A stretch of 64,000 nt of DNA. It comes from Bacteroidales bacterium. Lineage in GTDB: Bacteria; Bacteroidota; Bacteroidia; Bacteroidales; UBA1715. Both the position numbers and the translations under genes were made by a program. The notes under the pieces are model-generated. The model saw only the letters and a list, made by a program, of their open reading frames with translations, did no database searches and was not told the origin of the DNA. Below, piece after piece: positions 9,901 to 18,299 of the stretch. The DNA lies in NCBI GenBank assembly GCA_024409235.1, contig JAKSUA010000002.1:66385-130384 (forward strand). Direction: 5' to 3'. Within the stretch, counting starts at the first letter, position 1; each line of letters begins with the position of its first letter.

Positions 9901-10699
9901 CTTCATATTCAGTTTGAGCAAGCGTACCAGTTTTCAATGTTGGATTATAGATGAGAACAATATCGTCAACATATAATCTATCACTTTCATTACCTTCTGC
10001 AGGAGTTTTATTTGTTGACATCGTTACCAGAACATATTTTGGTTCAGTACAATTTCCTTTTGATAAAAAAGGAATAGACATTCGCTGCCAAACTAAATCA
10101 GAAGAAGACTCGGTAGTTCTCGTAAATTCATAATTTGCATCAGAATATTGTTGCGAAGCATCGCCATCCTTTCCACTACCATATAAAATAAAATCAGAAT
10201 CACCATGAACAGCACAATGAAATGCAGCCTGATTCGAAGCAGAAGAGCTATAAAAACAAAGCCATACGGTAATAGAATCCGGTGCTTCAGTTATTTTCGT
10301 ATTAAATTCTGCTTTTGAACGGTCTGTAAAAATATTGTTATCATCCGACTTTGCCGTTGTGCTTTTAGCATTCATACGGCCATTTGTCAAAGAACCATTA
10401 GCTATTACGCCAAAAACTTTTTTTGGATAAATTACAACACTAGATACTCCTGTAGATCCTGGACGCACTTTTTCACTCTTGTCAATATGATCCGTTGCAG
10501 CCAACTGGGTTAAAGTTGTTACATTTGCCGACATAAAAGAATGCCAACAATATGGTTCTTTTCCTTCCTTTTTATTCCCCTTATATGTTTTCCACTCAGA
10601 CTCAAAATCTGAATTTGGAACTTGCGTACCATAATCCTGAGAATAACAGAACGCTGTCACTAGATTTAAAATAATTAAAAGTGCTATGGATTTTCTCAT
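6977..10699 (-). CDS. Large T9SS-exported surface protein: PCMD-like N-domain, 11 InlB-type repeats, Por sorting tail
   Basis: The 1240-residue protein starts with a signal peptide (MRKSIALLIILNLVTAFCYSQ). Residues about 22-250 resemble the PCMD putative carbohydrate-metabolism domain (PNSDFES near the start, RLYVDDIVLIYNP at its end). Residues about 370-1150 hold eleven divergent repeats of about 70 residues. Each has a GxG..Y..G..V.L.A.P...Y.F..W motif followed by a VST..SY.F.VD...L.A.F motif, as in Listeria-Bacteroides/InlB B-type repeats. The last 70 residues (VDIQGRKVLNKNLKSGIYFVRL) form a type A T9SS sorting domain, which predicts outer-membrane passage and surface anchoring. An adhesion or glycan-binding role is plausible but not shown. 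It stands alone between two terminators or promoters. Confidence 0.88.
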   Translation of the reverse strand: MRKSIALLIILNLVTAFCYSQDYGTQVPNSDFESEWKTYKGNKKEGKEPYCWHSFMSANVTTLTQLAATDHIDKSEKVRPGSTGVSSVVIYPKKVFGVIANGSLTNGRMNAKSTTAKSDDNNIFTDRSKAEFNTKITEAPDSITVWLCFYSSSASNQAAFHCAVHGDSDFILYGSGKDGDASQQYSDANYEFTRTTESSSDLVWQRMSIPFLSKGNCTEPKYVLVTMSTNKTPAEGNESDRLYVDDIVLIYNPTLKTGTLAQTEYEGDANGTIDIQVPFTLTGSMSVSNLNKKANQVIAQLSDANGNFDNPIELGRLTTNTSGVVEGKIPASVGDGNYKVRVVSTNYPMTAEPSSSEITVKRYYQVAFDAYDSEIVSLTGAGKYYVAGNKNVTISANVLSDEYTFSYWSENESVFSLEPSYSFEIDKSHTLSVIVVKQCVLVVSAEEGGTVSTEGGMYVYGDGVNVVATPDEGYKFLNWTVDDEEVSTNPSYSFVMDGNKNLVAHFIKAVQISAVVNLEGAGAIAGTGTFLLEKDSVEVTLVVVSNDSEKYLFVNWTEGDSVVCEASTYTFKTNSDKSLTANFVTRVTLDVVATEGGNVTGAGTYESGKTVSLLAVPDEGFRFAGWFEADTLFSESVSIQLETNANRMFEARFVKQFVVSVSSETPAVNIQGSGVYDAGAVATIVASIKQGWIFKNWMLLNEIVSKELTYEFVVDSSVNLVAIYEEIPKYIISVQKDPVVGGTVTGVGEWYENELVTLTVEPNNGFDFVNWTENDEVVSTETTIRFEASENRNLIAHFNANFVGRTVSLTAEEGGEVSGAGLYEENTTVTVNAMPSEKYIFDSWTDKDGNVLSTNASYTFELADDVELFAHFERVYVKFDIEVSSADESKGMVEGSKKYTEEDVVVVKAVPSQGYRFLQWLENGEVVSTSEEYSFICDSKRDLVAEFQKIYTVSIADFEGGTVRGLENGIFDENSTITLAVTVDEEHKFVAWRNAEDSSIVSSSAVYTFVADADRNLIVDIKEKGKLCTISVQTGGTITGLRNGQYEAGETVQLVATSIEGYVFRGWVSNGEIIETSTLLTFVVSDDMDIHALFVPEAKSVDVKVFINDETFGSVIGAGIYTEGDEIQLIASPSMGYEFVGWTKNGKLLSNLSTLYITVVDDCEVFAEFKLIEKVEEEITGIEDVDYESVISVVERQVMVDGLIPDYVVDIQGRKVLNKNLKSGIYFVRLENRMVSICIR

Positions 10700-10724
10700 A
10701 TTCTTTCTATTTCTATTTTTGATG

Positions 10725-10732
10725 CAAAACTA
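10725..10732 (-). promoter_or_regulatory. Candidate -7 box (TAGTTTTG) for the repeat protein
   Basis: TAnnTTTG match on the minus strand, 25 nt upstream of the ATG at 10699. The remaining gap up to 10892 is AT-rich with no other recognisable element. Confidence 0.45.
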
Positions 10733-10892
10733 TAATTTTATCGTCAAATCACATAAAAAACTCTTCTGGCTTATATTTTTATATACATCCTCGAGATTCT
10801 CATCTATCAACGACATTATTTTATCTCTGCATAATTACACATAAAAACTTTAATAGTTAATAATATTTCACCCCAAACAGAGATTATTAATC

Positions 10893-11867
10893 TCACATTT
10901 GTGTTTCTCCCTTTTGTTTTTTCCGAAAATTATCCCACTCAACAAATAAATTTGCAAGAATAGTTCCCGAAATCGAATGCCATACGCATGAGACTGCAGA
11001 AGCAACAGCTGCCTCCGGTAAAGCGGCAAAATGCTTCGAAGCCAAATTTGTCGCAAGACCTGCATTCTGCATACCTACCTCAATAGCTATTGTTCTATTT
11101 TTTGCTTTTCCCATATTCAAACTCTTTCCTATTATGTAACCACATACATATCCCAACGAATTATGGAAAAATATTGCTATAAAAATCAACAAACCGGATG
11201 TAAAGAATTTATCTCCGTTAAAAGCAACAACGCCGCCTACTATGCAAGCCAGTCCAATTACAGAGATCCCAGGCATCACTTTTCGAAATTCACAAAAATT
11301 TTCTTTTTTCCCAAATACATAATTCAATGTAAAACCAATGGCAACCGGCATCAACGTTACAAACAAGATTGTTTTAAACATTCCTAAAGCATCTACATCT
11401 ATCGATTCACCTGCCAAAGCTAATACAAGCATAGGCGTCATTATCGGCGACATTAATGTTGTAACCGTTGTCATTCCGACAGAAAATGCGACATCTCCTT
11501 TACACAAAAAAGACATTATATTGGAAGACACACCACCCGGACAACATCCAACTAAAATTAATCCTATACCTATTGCTGGATCAAGGTGAAAAAATTTTGT
11601 CATTGCAAACGCAATCATCGGCATTAACGAATATTGAGCAACAACACCCACAACAATATCAAGAGGACGGGAAACTAATATTTTAAAATCATCTGTAGAT
11701 AAAGTCATCCCCATTGATAACATGATAACACCCAATACTAAAGACTGAATATCTCCACGAACCCAGAAGAAAATTTCTGGAAAAACAAATGTGACAATAG
11801 CTATTAGTATAATAAAAATAGATGTGTATGTCGATAAAAACTGACTAACACGTTGTAATGTTTTCAT
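10893..11867 (-). CDS. Bile acid:sodium symporter family (BASS) transporter
   Basis: Inner-membrane transporter of the BASS family, 324 residues with about nine hydrophobic segments. Recognisable parts are SLVLGVIMLSMGMTLSTDDF in the N-terminal half and the conserved GCCPGGVSSNIMSFLCKGD segment around residues 108-126. The latter contributes to the sodium and substrate sites. Bacterial members carry bile acids, pantoate or other organic anions, so the substrate here is open. Its start overlaps the end of the MATE gene by 23 nt, so the two are co-transcribed and probably translationally coupled. A hydrophilic C-terminus ends in RKKQKGETQM. Confidence 0.88.
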   Translation of the reverse strand: MKTLQRVSQFLSTYTSIFIILIAIVTFVFPEIFFWVRGDIQSLVLGVIMLSMGMTLSTDDFKILVSRPLDIVVGVVAQYSLMPMIAFAMTKFFHLDPAIGIGLILVGCCPGGVSSNIMSFLCKGDVAFSVGMTTVTTLMSPIMTPMLVLALAGESIDVDALGMFKTILFVTLMPVAIGFTLNYVFGKKENFCEFRKVMPGISVIGLACIVGGVVAFNGDKFFTSGLLIFIAIFFHNSLGYVCGYIIGKSLNMGKAKNRTIAIEVGMQNAGLATNLASKHFAALPEAAVASAVSCVWHSISGTILANLFVEWDNFRKKQKGETQM

Positions 11868-13245
11868 TTTTTGCAGGATATTTATAATGATAATATATCA
11901 GTAAACCAGCCGTTATCACTGTTGACAAAAAATCAGCAACCGGCATTGCATACCAAATTCCTTTCAAACAAAAAATACGAGGAAGTAGAATAACTAAAGG
12001 TATTAAGAATATCAGCTGCCGCGATGCAGATAAAAATATAGATGTTTTTGGCAAACCTATCGACTGAAAAAAGTTTGACACAACAATCTGAAACCCAACA
12101 AGAGGAAATAATAATACATAATACCTCATTCCCAAACGTATTAAATCAGAAAGTATTAAATCATGAGTAAAGCAGTACGCAATCTGCAATGGGAAGAACT
12201 CCATTATAAAAAATGCGACAACTGTTATAAATGTACCTACACATATCGTTATCCATAGAGCACTCATTACCCTATCCATCTGTTTTGCTCCAAAATTATA
12301 TCCAACAATCGGCTGCATTCCCTGCGACAATCCTAACACAATAACTGTTGCAAAATTCACCACAGTACTAATAACGCCATATGCACCAACTGCAAAATCA
12401 CCTCCATAATTCTTTAACTGCCAATTAAATACAGCAACAACCAAACATGTACATACATGAATAAAAAACGGTGATAACCCAATAGAAACAATATGTTTTG
12501 TAATATTCCATATTATCTCAAACTTAAAACCTATGAAATGTAAATGATGTTTTTTATTACAAAAATGAGCGAATACAAAAACCAATCCAGCAGATTGCCC
12601 AACGATAGTTGCAATTGCAGCAGATTCAATACTTATTTTTCTTAAAAACAATAAAATTACCAAACATAAAAGATTGACAAACATTGAAATCAAAACCGAA
12701 AACATTGCTTTTATAGGATACCCCGAAGCACGCATTATTGTGCTTAAACAAAAGAATATCTGAGTAATAGGATTACCAATAAGAATAATCCGCATAAAAG
12801 CTCTTGCATAAGGAAGCGTTGTTTGGCTCGCACCAAACAGATATAATATTTTATCAAGAAACAGTAAACCAAATATGGCTACAAAAATGCCCACTATTAT
12901 ATTTAATGAAATAGCATTGTCCAATGTTTTCTGCACATCGTTTCTTTTATTTTCCCCTAACCGAATCGAAATAATTGACGCTGCTCCGGTACTGATTAAA
13001 GTTCCTAATGCAGAACATATATTCATCAAAGGCAAAGTGATAGCTAAACCTGAAATAGCAATCGGACCAACAAATTGTCCTATATAAATCCTATCAACAA
13101 TGTTATATACAGAAGTGGCAACAGTTGCAATAATTGCAGGTAAAGAATATTGGAACAAGAGTAATCCAATACTCTTTTTACCCAAATCTTTATCAACGGA
13201 ACTTTCTATAATGATTTCTGCCAAAACATTCTTCTTTGTCGGCAA
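11845..13245 (-). CDS. MATE family efflux transporter
   Basis: Cation-coupled multidrug/toxic-compound exporter in the inner membrane, 466 residues with 12 predicted helices in two homologous halves. The opening LLLFQYSLPAIIATVATSVYN..DRIYIG and the GTLISTGAASIISIRLGENK segment are typical of the prokaryotic MATE group. There is no ATG near the N-terminus. The TTG at 13245 lies inside a TAAATTTG -7-like box (13243-13250), so translation more probably begins at the in-frame TTG at 13224 (seven codons in). The downstream BASS gene overlaps its end. The substrate is unknown. Confidence 0.9.
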   Translation of the reverse strand: MPTKKNVLAEIIIESSVDKDLGKKSIGLLLFQYSLPAIIATVATSVYNIVDRIYIGQFVGPIAISGLAITLPLMNICSALGTLISTGAASIISIRLGENKRNDVQKTLDNAISLNIIVGIFVAIFGLLFLDKILYLFGASQTTLPYARAFMRIILIGNPITQIFFCLSTIMRASGYPIKAMFSVLISMFVNLLCLVILLFLRKISIESAAIATIVGQSAGLVFVFAHFCNKKHHLHFIGFKFEIIWNITKHIVSIGLSPFFIHVCTCLVVAVFNWQLKNYGGDFAVGAYGVISTVVNFATVIVLGLSQGMQPIVGYNFGAKQMDRVMSALWITICVGTFITVVAFFIMEFFPLQIAYCFTHDLILSDLIRLGMRYYVLLFPLVGFQIVVSNFFQSIGLPKTSIFLSASRQLIFLIPLVILLPRIFCLKGIWYAMPVADFLSTVITAGLLIYYHYKYPAKNENITTC

Positions 13246-13284
13246 ATTTAGGAATTTATTTTACTGGAAAAACGTATTTTTTGA

Positions 13285-14205
13285 CTAATACATCAATAAT
13301 GGATACGAAACCTTAGGTTTCGGAGCTATTTGCATACCAGGCATTGGCAAATGATAGAAATTTAAATATTTGCACACATAGTATCCCCAGTTCTTTCTTT
13401 GAAATAATTTCGTAAGATTCAAATCAAAACCAACATATAATTCCTGGCAGATTTTTTTATCTGGATCCAATGTCTTTAGATTGTTGGCACTTGCTCCTAT
13501 GGCAAAATCAATACAATACGGGAATTTATTTTTTGGCTTGTTTTTACAGAAGATATTAGCCCAATCCACTGTCATCCAAAAATATTGACGGTCATAATCA
13601 TCTATGAAAGAATAAGCTTCTTCATGCTCGGTTGCCACTTTATATTTATAATATTCGGTTTCGTACGAATAATCTAAATCAAAACTCCACTTAAAATTTA
13701 TATTCTTAAAAAAAGGAACCTTTGCCTGCAGAACAGGATAAAACGCCCCTAACACATTCGCAAGCTCATCATAAATGCTAAATCCCCAATAAGGTGCATA
13801 GCCATCTTTTATTTCTATTACAGTTGCATTAAGCACAGATAAAGTTGCTCCGCCGAACAAAGCCCAATTTTCAGGAACATTGGCAACACGTAATATATCG
13901 GAAAAAGCATTTGAAACCATGAGCGAAGCGGTATAATGTCCTAATTTGTCAAGATTTTTTGCATAAATCAAATCTTTTCCATCATCGAAATGAAATCCAG
14001 TGCTTTTTTCATTCCACCAGGCATTATTCATATATACATATACACCAGCTAAAGCCAAAGGAGTTATAGAACCTACAGCAACAACTCCAGGAATATTTAT
14101 TTTATCATTAGATAAAGAATCACTCCCAACAGTTTCTTGAGAAAACAAGTTTAGGGAACGAATAATAACAAGAAATAATAGAAAGATGATTTTATTTTTC
14201 TGCAT
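13285..14205 (-). CDS. DUF2279-family protein with signal peptide
   Basis: The 306-residue protein has an N-terminal signal segment (MQKNKIIFLLFLVIIRSLNLFSQ). The centre carries the DUF2279/YfiM-like signature: KNLDKLGHYTASLMVSNAFSD followed by EIKDGYAPYWGFSIYDELANVLGA. Related proteins are envelope-associated and of unknown function. The C-terminal half, rich in Trp, Tyr and Phe, may form beta strands. It overlaps the end of the DUF3109 gene by 14 nt, so it belongs to the manA-DUF3109-DUF2279 run. The family call is good; the biochemical role is not known. Confidence 0.75.
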   Translation of the reverse strand: MQKNKIIFLLFLVIIRSLNLFSQETVGSDSLSNDKINIPGVVAVGSITPLALAGVYVYMNNAWWNEKSTGFHFDDGKDLIYAKNLDKLGHYTASLMVSNAFSDILRVANVPENWALFGGATLSVLNATVIEIKDGYAPYWGFSIYDELANVLGAFYPVLQAKVPFFKNINFKWSFDLDYSYETEYYKYKVATEHEEAYSFIDDYDRQYFWMTVDWANIFCKNKPKNKFPYCIDFAIGASANNLKTLDPDKKICQELYVGFDLNLTKLFQRKNWGYYVCKYLNFYHLPMPGMQIAPKPKVSYPLLMY

Positions 14206-14779
14206 TCTTTTTTTGCTCCTCCCACTGTTTTGCTATTTCACACAATTCATTATACCAATCCTCCCCATACTTGCGAATCAAAGGTTCTTTAAGAAACTGA
14301 TACACTTTCAAATGTTCTTTTTTCCCTTTACAGATTGCATCAGAACAAATTGTCCATTTATCGTAATTCAGAGCTTCAAAATCATGATACTGGTGACAAC
14401 GAATTGGATATAAATGACATGAAATTGGTTTCTGTACAGAAATTTTTCCGTCACGATACGCCTGTTCTATTCCACATAGCAACAAATCACCTTTATGCTC
14501 AACAAAGGCACATTCAGCATTATCCACCAACATAGTTACCTTTTCACCTTCATCGTCTAGATAATAAACCCCTTTTGACTTTAATACCTCCTGATTTTTT
14601 GAAGGCAAATAAGGCAGAATTTGCTCTAGATTATTTTCATAATCAGCAATTTCCTGATCAGTAATTGGAGCACCGGCATCACCTTCTATACAACAAACGC
14701 CATTACATTTTGTCAAATCACAACAAAATTCTTTTTCCAGTATATCAAGACTTACTATTTGATTTCCAATTTGAATCAT
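14192..14779 (-). CDS. DUF3109 family cysteine-rich protein
   Basis: The 195-residue protein matches the DUF3109 family by its ordered cysteines: EFCCDLTKCNGVCCIEGDAGAP near residues 17-38, AECAFVEH, LCGIEQAYRDG, and SCHLYPIRC in the second half. The pattern resembles the YkgJ-type zinc- or iron-sulfur-binding proteins (CxxxxCxxxCC...C...CxxxP), so metal binding is likely. No enzymatic role is established to my knowledge. It starts 3 nt after the manA stop and overlaps the DUF2279 gene, which makes it part of a co-transcribed run. Confidence 0.85.
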   Translation of the reverse strand: MIQIGNQIVSLDILEKEFCCDLTKCNGVCCIEGDAGAPITDQEIADYENNLEQILPYLPSKNQEVLKSKGVYYLDDEGEKVTMLVDNAECAFVEHKGDLLLCGIEQAYRDGKISVQKPISCHLYPIRCHQYHDFEALNYDKWTICSDAICKGKKEHLKVYQFLKEPLIRKYGEDWYNELCEIAKQWEEQKKNAEK

Positions 14780-14782
14780 TTC

Positions 14783-15760
14783 TTACCGTATATATACTTC
14801 CAACAGTTTTGTTTCCCCATTTGGGGTTAATTTTACTTCATGTAAAGCTGCAGGAATCAAAACCGTTTCACCTTTTACAATTTGTTCCTCGTAATCACCA
14901 CCAAAATCTATCGTTGCAGAACCTTCAAGACACATATAGATTACAAAGGAATCTATTGAATAATAGTCTTTTACAACTGGCATACTGAACTGAATCAAAT
15001 TTGTTGTAAAATAATCACAAGAAACAAGATCTGTCGTTGCATTTTCTTTAGGAAGATAATGTAATTTATAGTCATTATGTGCTTCATAATCAATAACATC
15101 CTCCGCAAGATCTATATGTAGTTCACGAGATTTTCCTCTATCATCAACACGATTCCAGTCAAAAATCCTATATGTGATATCCGATGTTTGCTGAATCTCA
15201 GCTATCAACAATCCTTTTCCTATTGCATGAACACGCCCTGCAGGTAAGAAAAAGACATCCCCCTTTCTAACCACTTCGGAATGCAACAAATTCTGAAAAG
15301 TTTGATTTTTTATATATTCACGAAATTCTTGTTTCGAAGAATTACTTTCAAAACCGACAATAATATTACCGCCTTTATCAGCATCCATTACATACCACAT
15401 CTCAGTTTTTCCATATGCTTTATGACGTTCTTTTGCAGTTATATCATCAGGATGAACCTGTACAGAAAGCACATCGTTAGAGTCTATAAATTTTATCAGT
15501 AAAGGGAACTCAACACCAAATTTTTCATATACTTTCTGTCCCACAATCTCATCCATATAAATTTCAATAAGCTCTTGAAGATTATTACCTTTAAGATAAC
15601 CATTTGAAACAACAGATATACTATCCTGAACTGCAGAAATTTCCCAACTTTCGCCACAAGAAGACGAGTTTCCGTCGTTTCGCCCCAATAATTCAGCAAA
15701 ACGATTACCTCCCCAAATCTTATCTTTATATATATGATTAAATTTTAACGGATAAAGCAT
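14783..15760 (-). CDS. manA: Class I mannose-6-phosphate isomerase
   Basis: Zinc enzyme interconverting fructose 6-phosphate and mannose 6-phosphate, which feeds GDP-mannose and GDP-fucose synthesis for surface glycans. The 325-residue length fits the short bacterial ManA group. Metal-binding and active-site segments are visible: SVQVHPDD, GKTEMWYVMDAD and PAGRVHAIGKG, with a C-terminal cupin region (GETVLIPAALHEV). It lies directly downstream of ribBA (16-nt gap) and upstream of the DUF3109 gene. The exopolysaccharide genes further upstream may use its product. Confidence 0.93.
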   Translation of the reverse strand: MLYPLKFNHIYKDKIWGGNRFAELLGRNDGNSSSCGESWEISAVQDSISVVSNGYLKGNNLQELIEIYMDEIVGQKVYEKFGVEFPLLIKFIDSNDVLSVQVHPDDITAKERHKAYGKTEMWYVMDADKGGNIIVGFESNSSKQEFREYIKNQTFQNLLHSEVVRKGDVFFLPAGRVHAIGKGLLIAEIQQTSDITYRIFDWNRVDDRGKSRELHIDLAEDVIDYEAHNDYKLHYLPKENATTDLVSCDYFTTNLIQFSMPVVKDYYSIDSFVIYMCLEGSATIDFGGDYEEQIVKGETVLIPAALHEVKLTPNGETKLLEVYIR

Positions 15761-15776
15761 ATTTCAGTATTTATAA

Positions 15777-17024
15777 TTAATTGTGTTGATTTCTTCCACA
15801 AAGATTAAGAACATGTCCCATCTTGTCCTTCTTTGTCTGCATATAATATTTATTATACTGATTTACAGGTATTTCTATAGAGACATTTTCTACAATTTGG
15901 AGTCCATAACCTTCCAAACCGGCACGTTTTTTAGGATTATTTGTCATCAAACGAATTTTCGACACACCTAATTCATGAAGAATTGTTGCACCTACGCCAT
16001 AATCACGTTCATCTGCAGCAAATCCTAACTGTAAATTAGCATCAACTGTGTCCAAACCTTCTTCTTGTAATTTGTAAGCGGCAATCTTATTCATCAAGCC
16101 TATGCCTCTTCCTTCCTGACTTAAGTAAACAATCACCCCTTTTCCTTCTTTATCAATAGTTTCCATTGCCTTATGTAATTGTTCACCACATTCACAACGC
16201 ATAGAACCAAAAATATCGCCAGTTGCACATGAAGAGTGCATTCTCACCAATATTGGTTCATCTTTATCCCAGGAACCTTTTATCAACGCTACATGTTCTA
16301 ATCCATTTGATTTTTGACGAAATGGAATCAAGCGGAAATGACCATATTTTGTTGGTAAATCAACTTCAACCCCTTTATCAACAATAGATTCTTGTTTTAA
16401 GCGATATGCTATTAAATCCTTTATTGAAACTATTTTCAAATCGAAATCAGTTGCAATTTCCAACAACTGAGGCAAACGTGCCATTGTTCCATCTGGATTA
16501 ATAATTTCAATTAAGGCCGCAGCTGGAGCAAAACCAGCCAAACGAGCTAAGTCAACTGCAGCTTCTGTATGGCCTGCACGACGCAATACGCCACGATTTC
16601 TTGCACGTAAAGGATGAATATGTCCAGGTCTTGCCAAATCAGAAGGTTTTGTATCAGGATTAGCCAATGCTTTTATCGTCATTGCTCTATCATACATAGA
16701 GACACCAGTTGTACAACCGCTTCCAATTAAATCAACCGTAACAGTAAATGGTGTTTCATGAAGAGATGTATTGGTAGCAACCTGCATTTCCAATTCCAAC
16801 TCGCGGCATCTATCTTCACTGATTGGAGCACACAACTCTCCCCGACCATTGCTAATCATAAAATTAACCTTTTCTGGCGTAATTTTTTCTGCAGCAATTA
16901 TAAAATCACCCTCATTTTCACGATCTTCATCATCAACAACAATCACAAAATTTCCTTTACGAAACTCCTCAATTGCTTCTTCTATTGTATCAAGTTTTGC
17001 CTTGATTTCTTTTTGTCCATTCAT
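15777..17024 (-). CDS. ribBA: Bifunctional DHBP synthase / GTP cyclohydrolase II (RibBA)
   Basis: Makes both riboflavin precursors: 3,4-dihydroxy-2-butanone 4-phosphate from ribulose 5-phosphate (N-terminal half) and the pyrimidine intermediate from GTP (C-terminal half). The RibB part shows [16 protein letters not shown] near residues 31-46 and [10 protein letters not shown]. The RibA part carries the zinc cysteines in [21 protein letters not shown] and the catalytic-region motif SQEGRGIGL. The 415-residue length is normal for the fusion. No FMN riboswitch is visible upstream; a TATTTTTG -7 box lies at 17063-17070. manA follows 16 nt after the stop. Confidence 0.97.
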   Translation of the reverse strand: MNGQKEIKAKLDTIEEAIEEFRKGNFVIVVDDEDRENEGDFIIAAEKITPEKVNFMISNGRGELCAPISEDRCRELELEMQVATNTSLHETPFTVTVDLIGSGCTTGVSMYDRAMTIKALANPDTKPSDLARPGHIHPLRARNRGVLRRAGHTEAAVDLARLAGFAPAAALIEIINPDGTMARLPQLLEIATDFDLKIVSIKDLIAYRLKQESIVDKGVEVDLPTKYGHFRLIPFRQKSNGLEHVALIKGSWDKDEPILVRMHSSCATGDIFGSMRCECGEQLHKAMETIDKEGKGVIVYLSQEGRGIGLMNKIAAYKLQEEGLDTVDANLQLGFAADERDYGVGATILHELGVSKIRLMTNNPKKRAGLEGYGLQIVENVSIEIPVNQYNKYYMQTKKDKMGHVLNLCGRNQHN

Positions 17025-17062
17025 TTCTATTTCAATTTACAATGCCGAAAAACACGACTTTG

Positions 17063-17070
17063 CAAAAATA
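17063..17070 (-). promoter_or_regulatory. ribBA: Candidate -7 box (TATTTTTG) for ribBA
   Basis: Full TAnnTTTG match on the minus strand, 38 nt ahead of the ribBA ATG, followed by a conventional leader. It separates ribBA from the glycosyltransferase genes upstream. Confidence 0.5.
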
Positions 17071-17114
17071 CAATTTGAAAACGATTAAATCTAAAAAATA
17101 AAATAAAATATCAA

Positions 17115-18299
17115 CTATTTTTGATTTACAACAACCTCGTTCATAGCCTTTTCTAAAACACTTGTTGTTGAATTCCAATCATATTTATTTTTCACGAATA
17201 AATTACCTTTTCTTGCCAATTGTGCAGCCATTTGACTATCATCCAGTAATTGTAAAATCGAATTCGCGAAATCTTCTGCAGATTCAGAAACTAGAACTTC
17301 AGTATTTTTTTCTGCCTGCAGCGAGCCATTTGCTAAAGGTGACGTTATACAAGGTAATTCCATGGCCATTGCTTCCAATAATTTGTTTTGCAAGCCAGTC
17401 CCGATTCGCATCGGAGCTATAAATATTTTTGATTTAGAATATATTTCACGCATATCGTCAACCCATCCGGTAACAATTATCTTTTCGCTTTTCAAAGCTT
17501 TTACCGACGGATCAGGTGTTGCCCCAGCTATACATAAAGAAGTTTCAGGTCTTTTAGCCCATACCAATGGCATAATTTCCAACGCCAGAAACTTCACTGC
17601 ATCTATATTTGGTGGATACGCCATGTTACCAGTGAAAACAACATCATAATTCTTTTCACTGGCTATTTTCTTATAATACTCAAAATCAACCCCGTTCGGT
17701 ATTATCAAAATATCATTTTTCTTACAATGATCTATCAATTGCCTATCAGAATCACTTATGATAGTTTTTATTGTAAACGAATCAAAAACTTCATGTTCAT
17801 ATCGCAACAACCTTTTATATTCCATTTTGAATATTTGTCTTTTTAAGAAAGATACTTTTTCCATCCTTCTCTTCATACCCATAGACAAAACATCCTGATA
17901 ATCAATTGTTTTCAAGACATCTTCTTTATGTAAATATGGAGCAACACGAACTAATTGTCCATAAAGCATATCCGGTTTTATCTGTTTTATTAGATTATGG
18001 ATTTTCTTATGAGCAGCACGATTATAAAAATAGCCACATTGTAAAGGCAAGCCTCTAAAAAAAGCAGCTCCCATATTCCATAGAACACTCCATTTAGATA
18101 TATCTATAAATTCTATCGATTTACAATACGGCATCAATCGGACTGCAGCCTCCTTTTTATCTACAGATTTATCATCATTTAATGCACATAAGAAAATTTC
18201 ATTGTTTTGGGCAAGACTTTTTATCTGATTGAAAGCTCTCAGTTTATCTCCCTTTTCCAATGGCCATGGAATTCTTGACAACAACACAAATATTCTCAT
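17115..18299 (-). CDS. Glycosyltransferase family 4 protein
   Basis: Cytoplasmic GT-B glycosyltransferase (394 residues), probably adding a sugar to a lipid-linked exopolysaccharide intermediate. The N-terminus (SRIPWPLEKGDKLRAFNQIKSL) resembles the group that includes exosortase-associated sugar transferases. The C-terminal nucleotide-sugar domain has IIPNGVDFEYY, VVFTGNMAYPPN and the GTGLQNKLLEAMAMELPCI signature with the conserved acidic residue. Its ATG overlaps the stop of the upstream glycosyltransferase by 4 nt. Donor and acceptor cannot be predicted from sequence alone. Confidence 0.9.
   Translation of the reverse strand: MRIFVLLSRIPWPLEKGDKLRAFNQIKSLAQNNEIFLCALNDDKSVDKKEAAVRLMPYCKSIEFIDISKWSVLWNMGAAFFRGLPLQCGYFYNRAAHKKIHNLIKQIKPDMLYGQLVRVAPYLHKEDVLKTIDYQDVLSMGMKRRMEKVSFLKRQIFKMEYKRLLRYEHEVFDSFTIKTIISDSDRQLIDHCKKNDILIIPNGVDFEYYKKIASEKNYDVVFTGNMAYPPNIDAVKFLALEIMPLVWAKRPETSLCIAGATPDPSVKALKSEKIIVTGWVDDMREIYSKSKIFIAPMRIGTGLQNKLLEAMAMELPCITSPLANGSLQAEKNTEVLVSESAEDFANSILQLLDDSQMAAQLARKGNLFVKNKYDWNSTTSVLEKAMNEVVVNQK

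Noticed and set aside
6977-10699. Recent tandem duplication in the repeat protein
   Set aside because: The eleven repeats are clear in protein but strongly diverged in nucleotides, so they are not fresh copies or a DNA-level repeat array.
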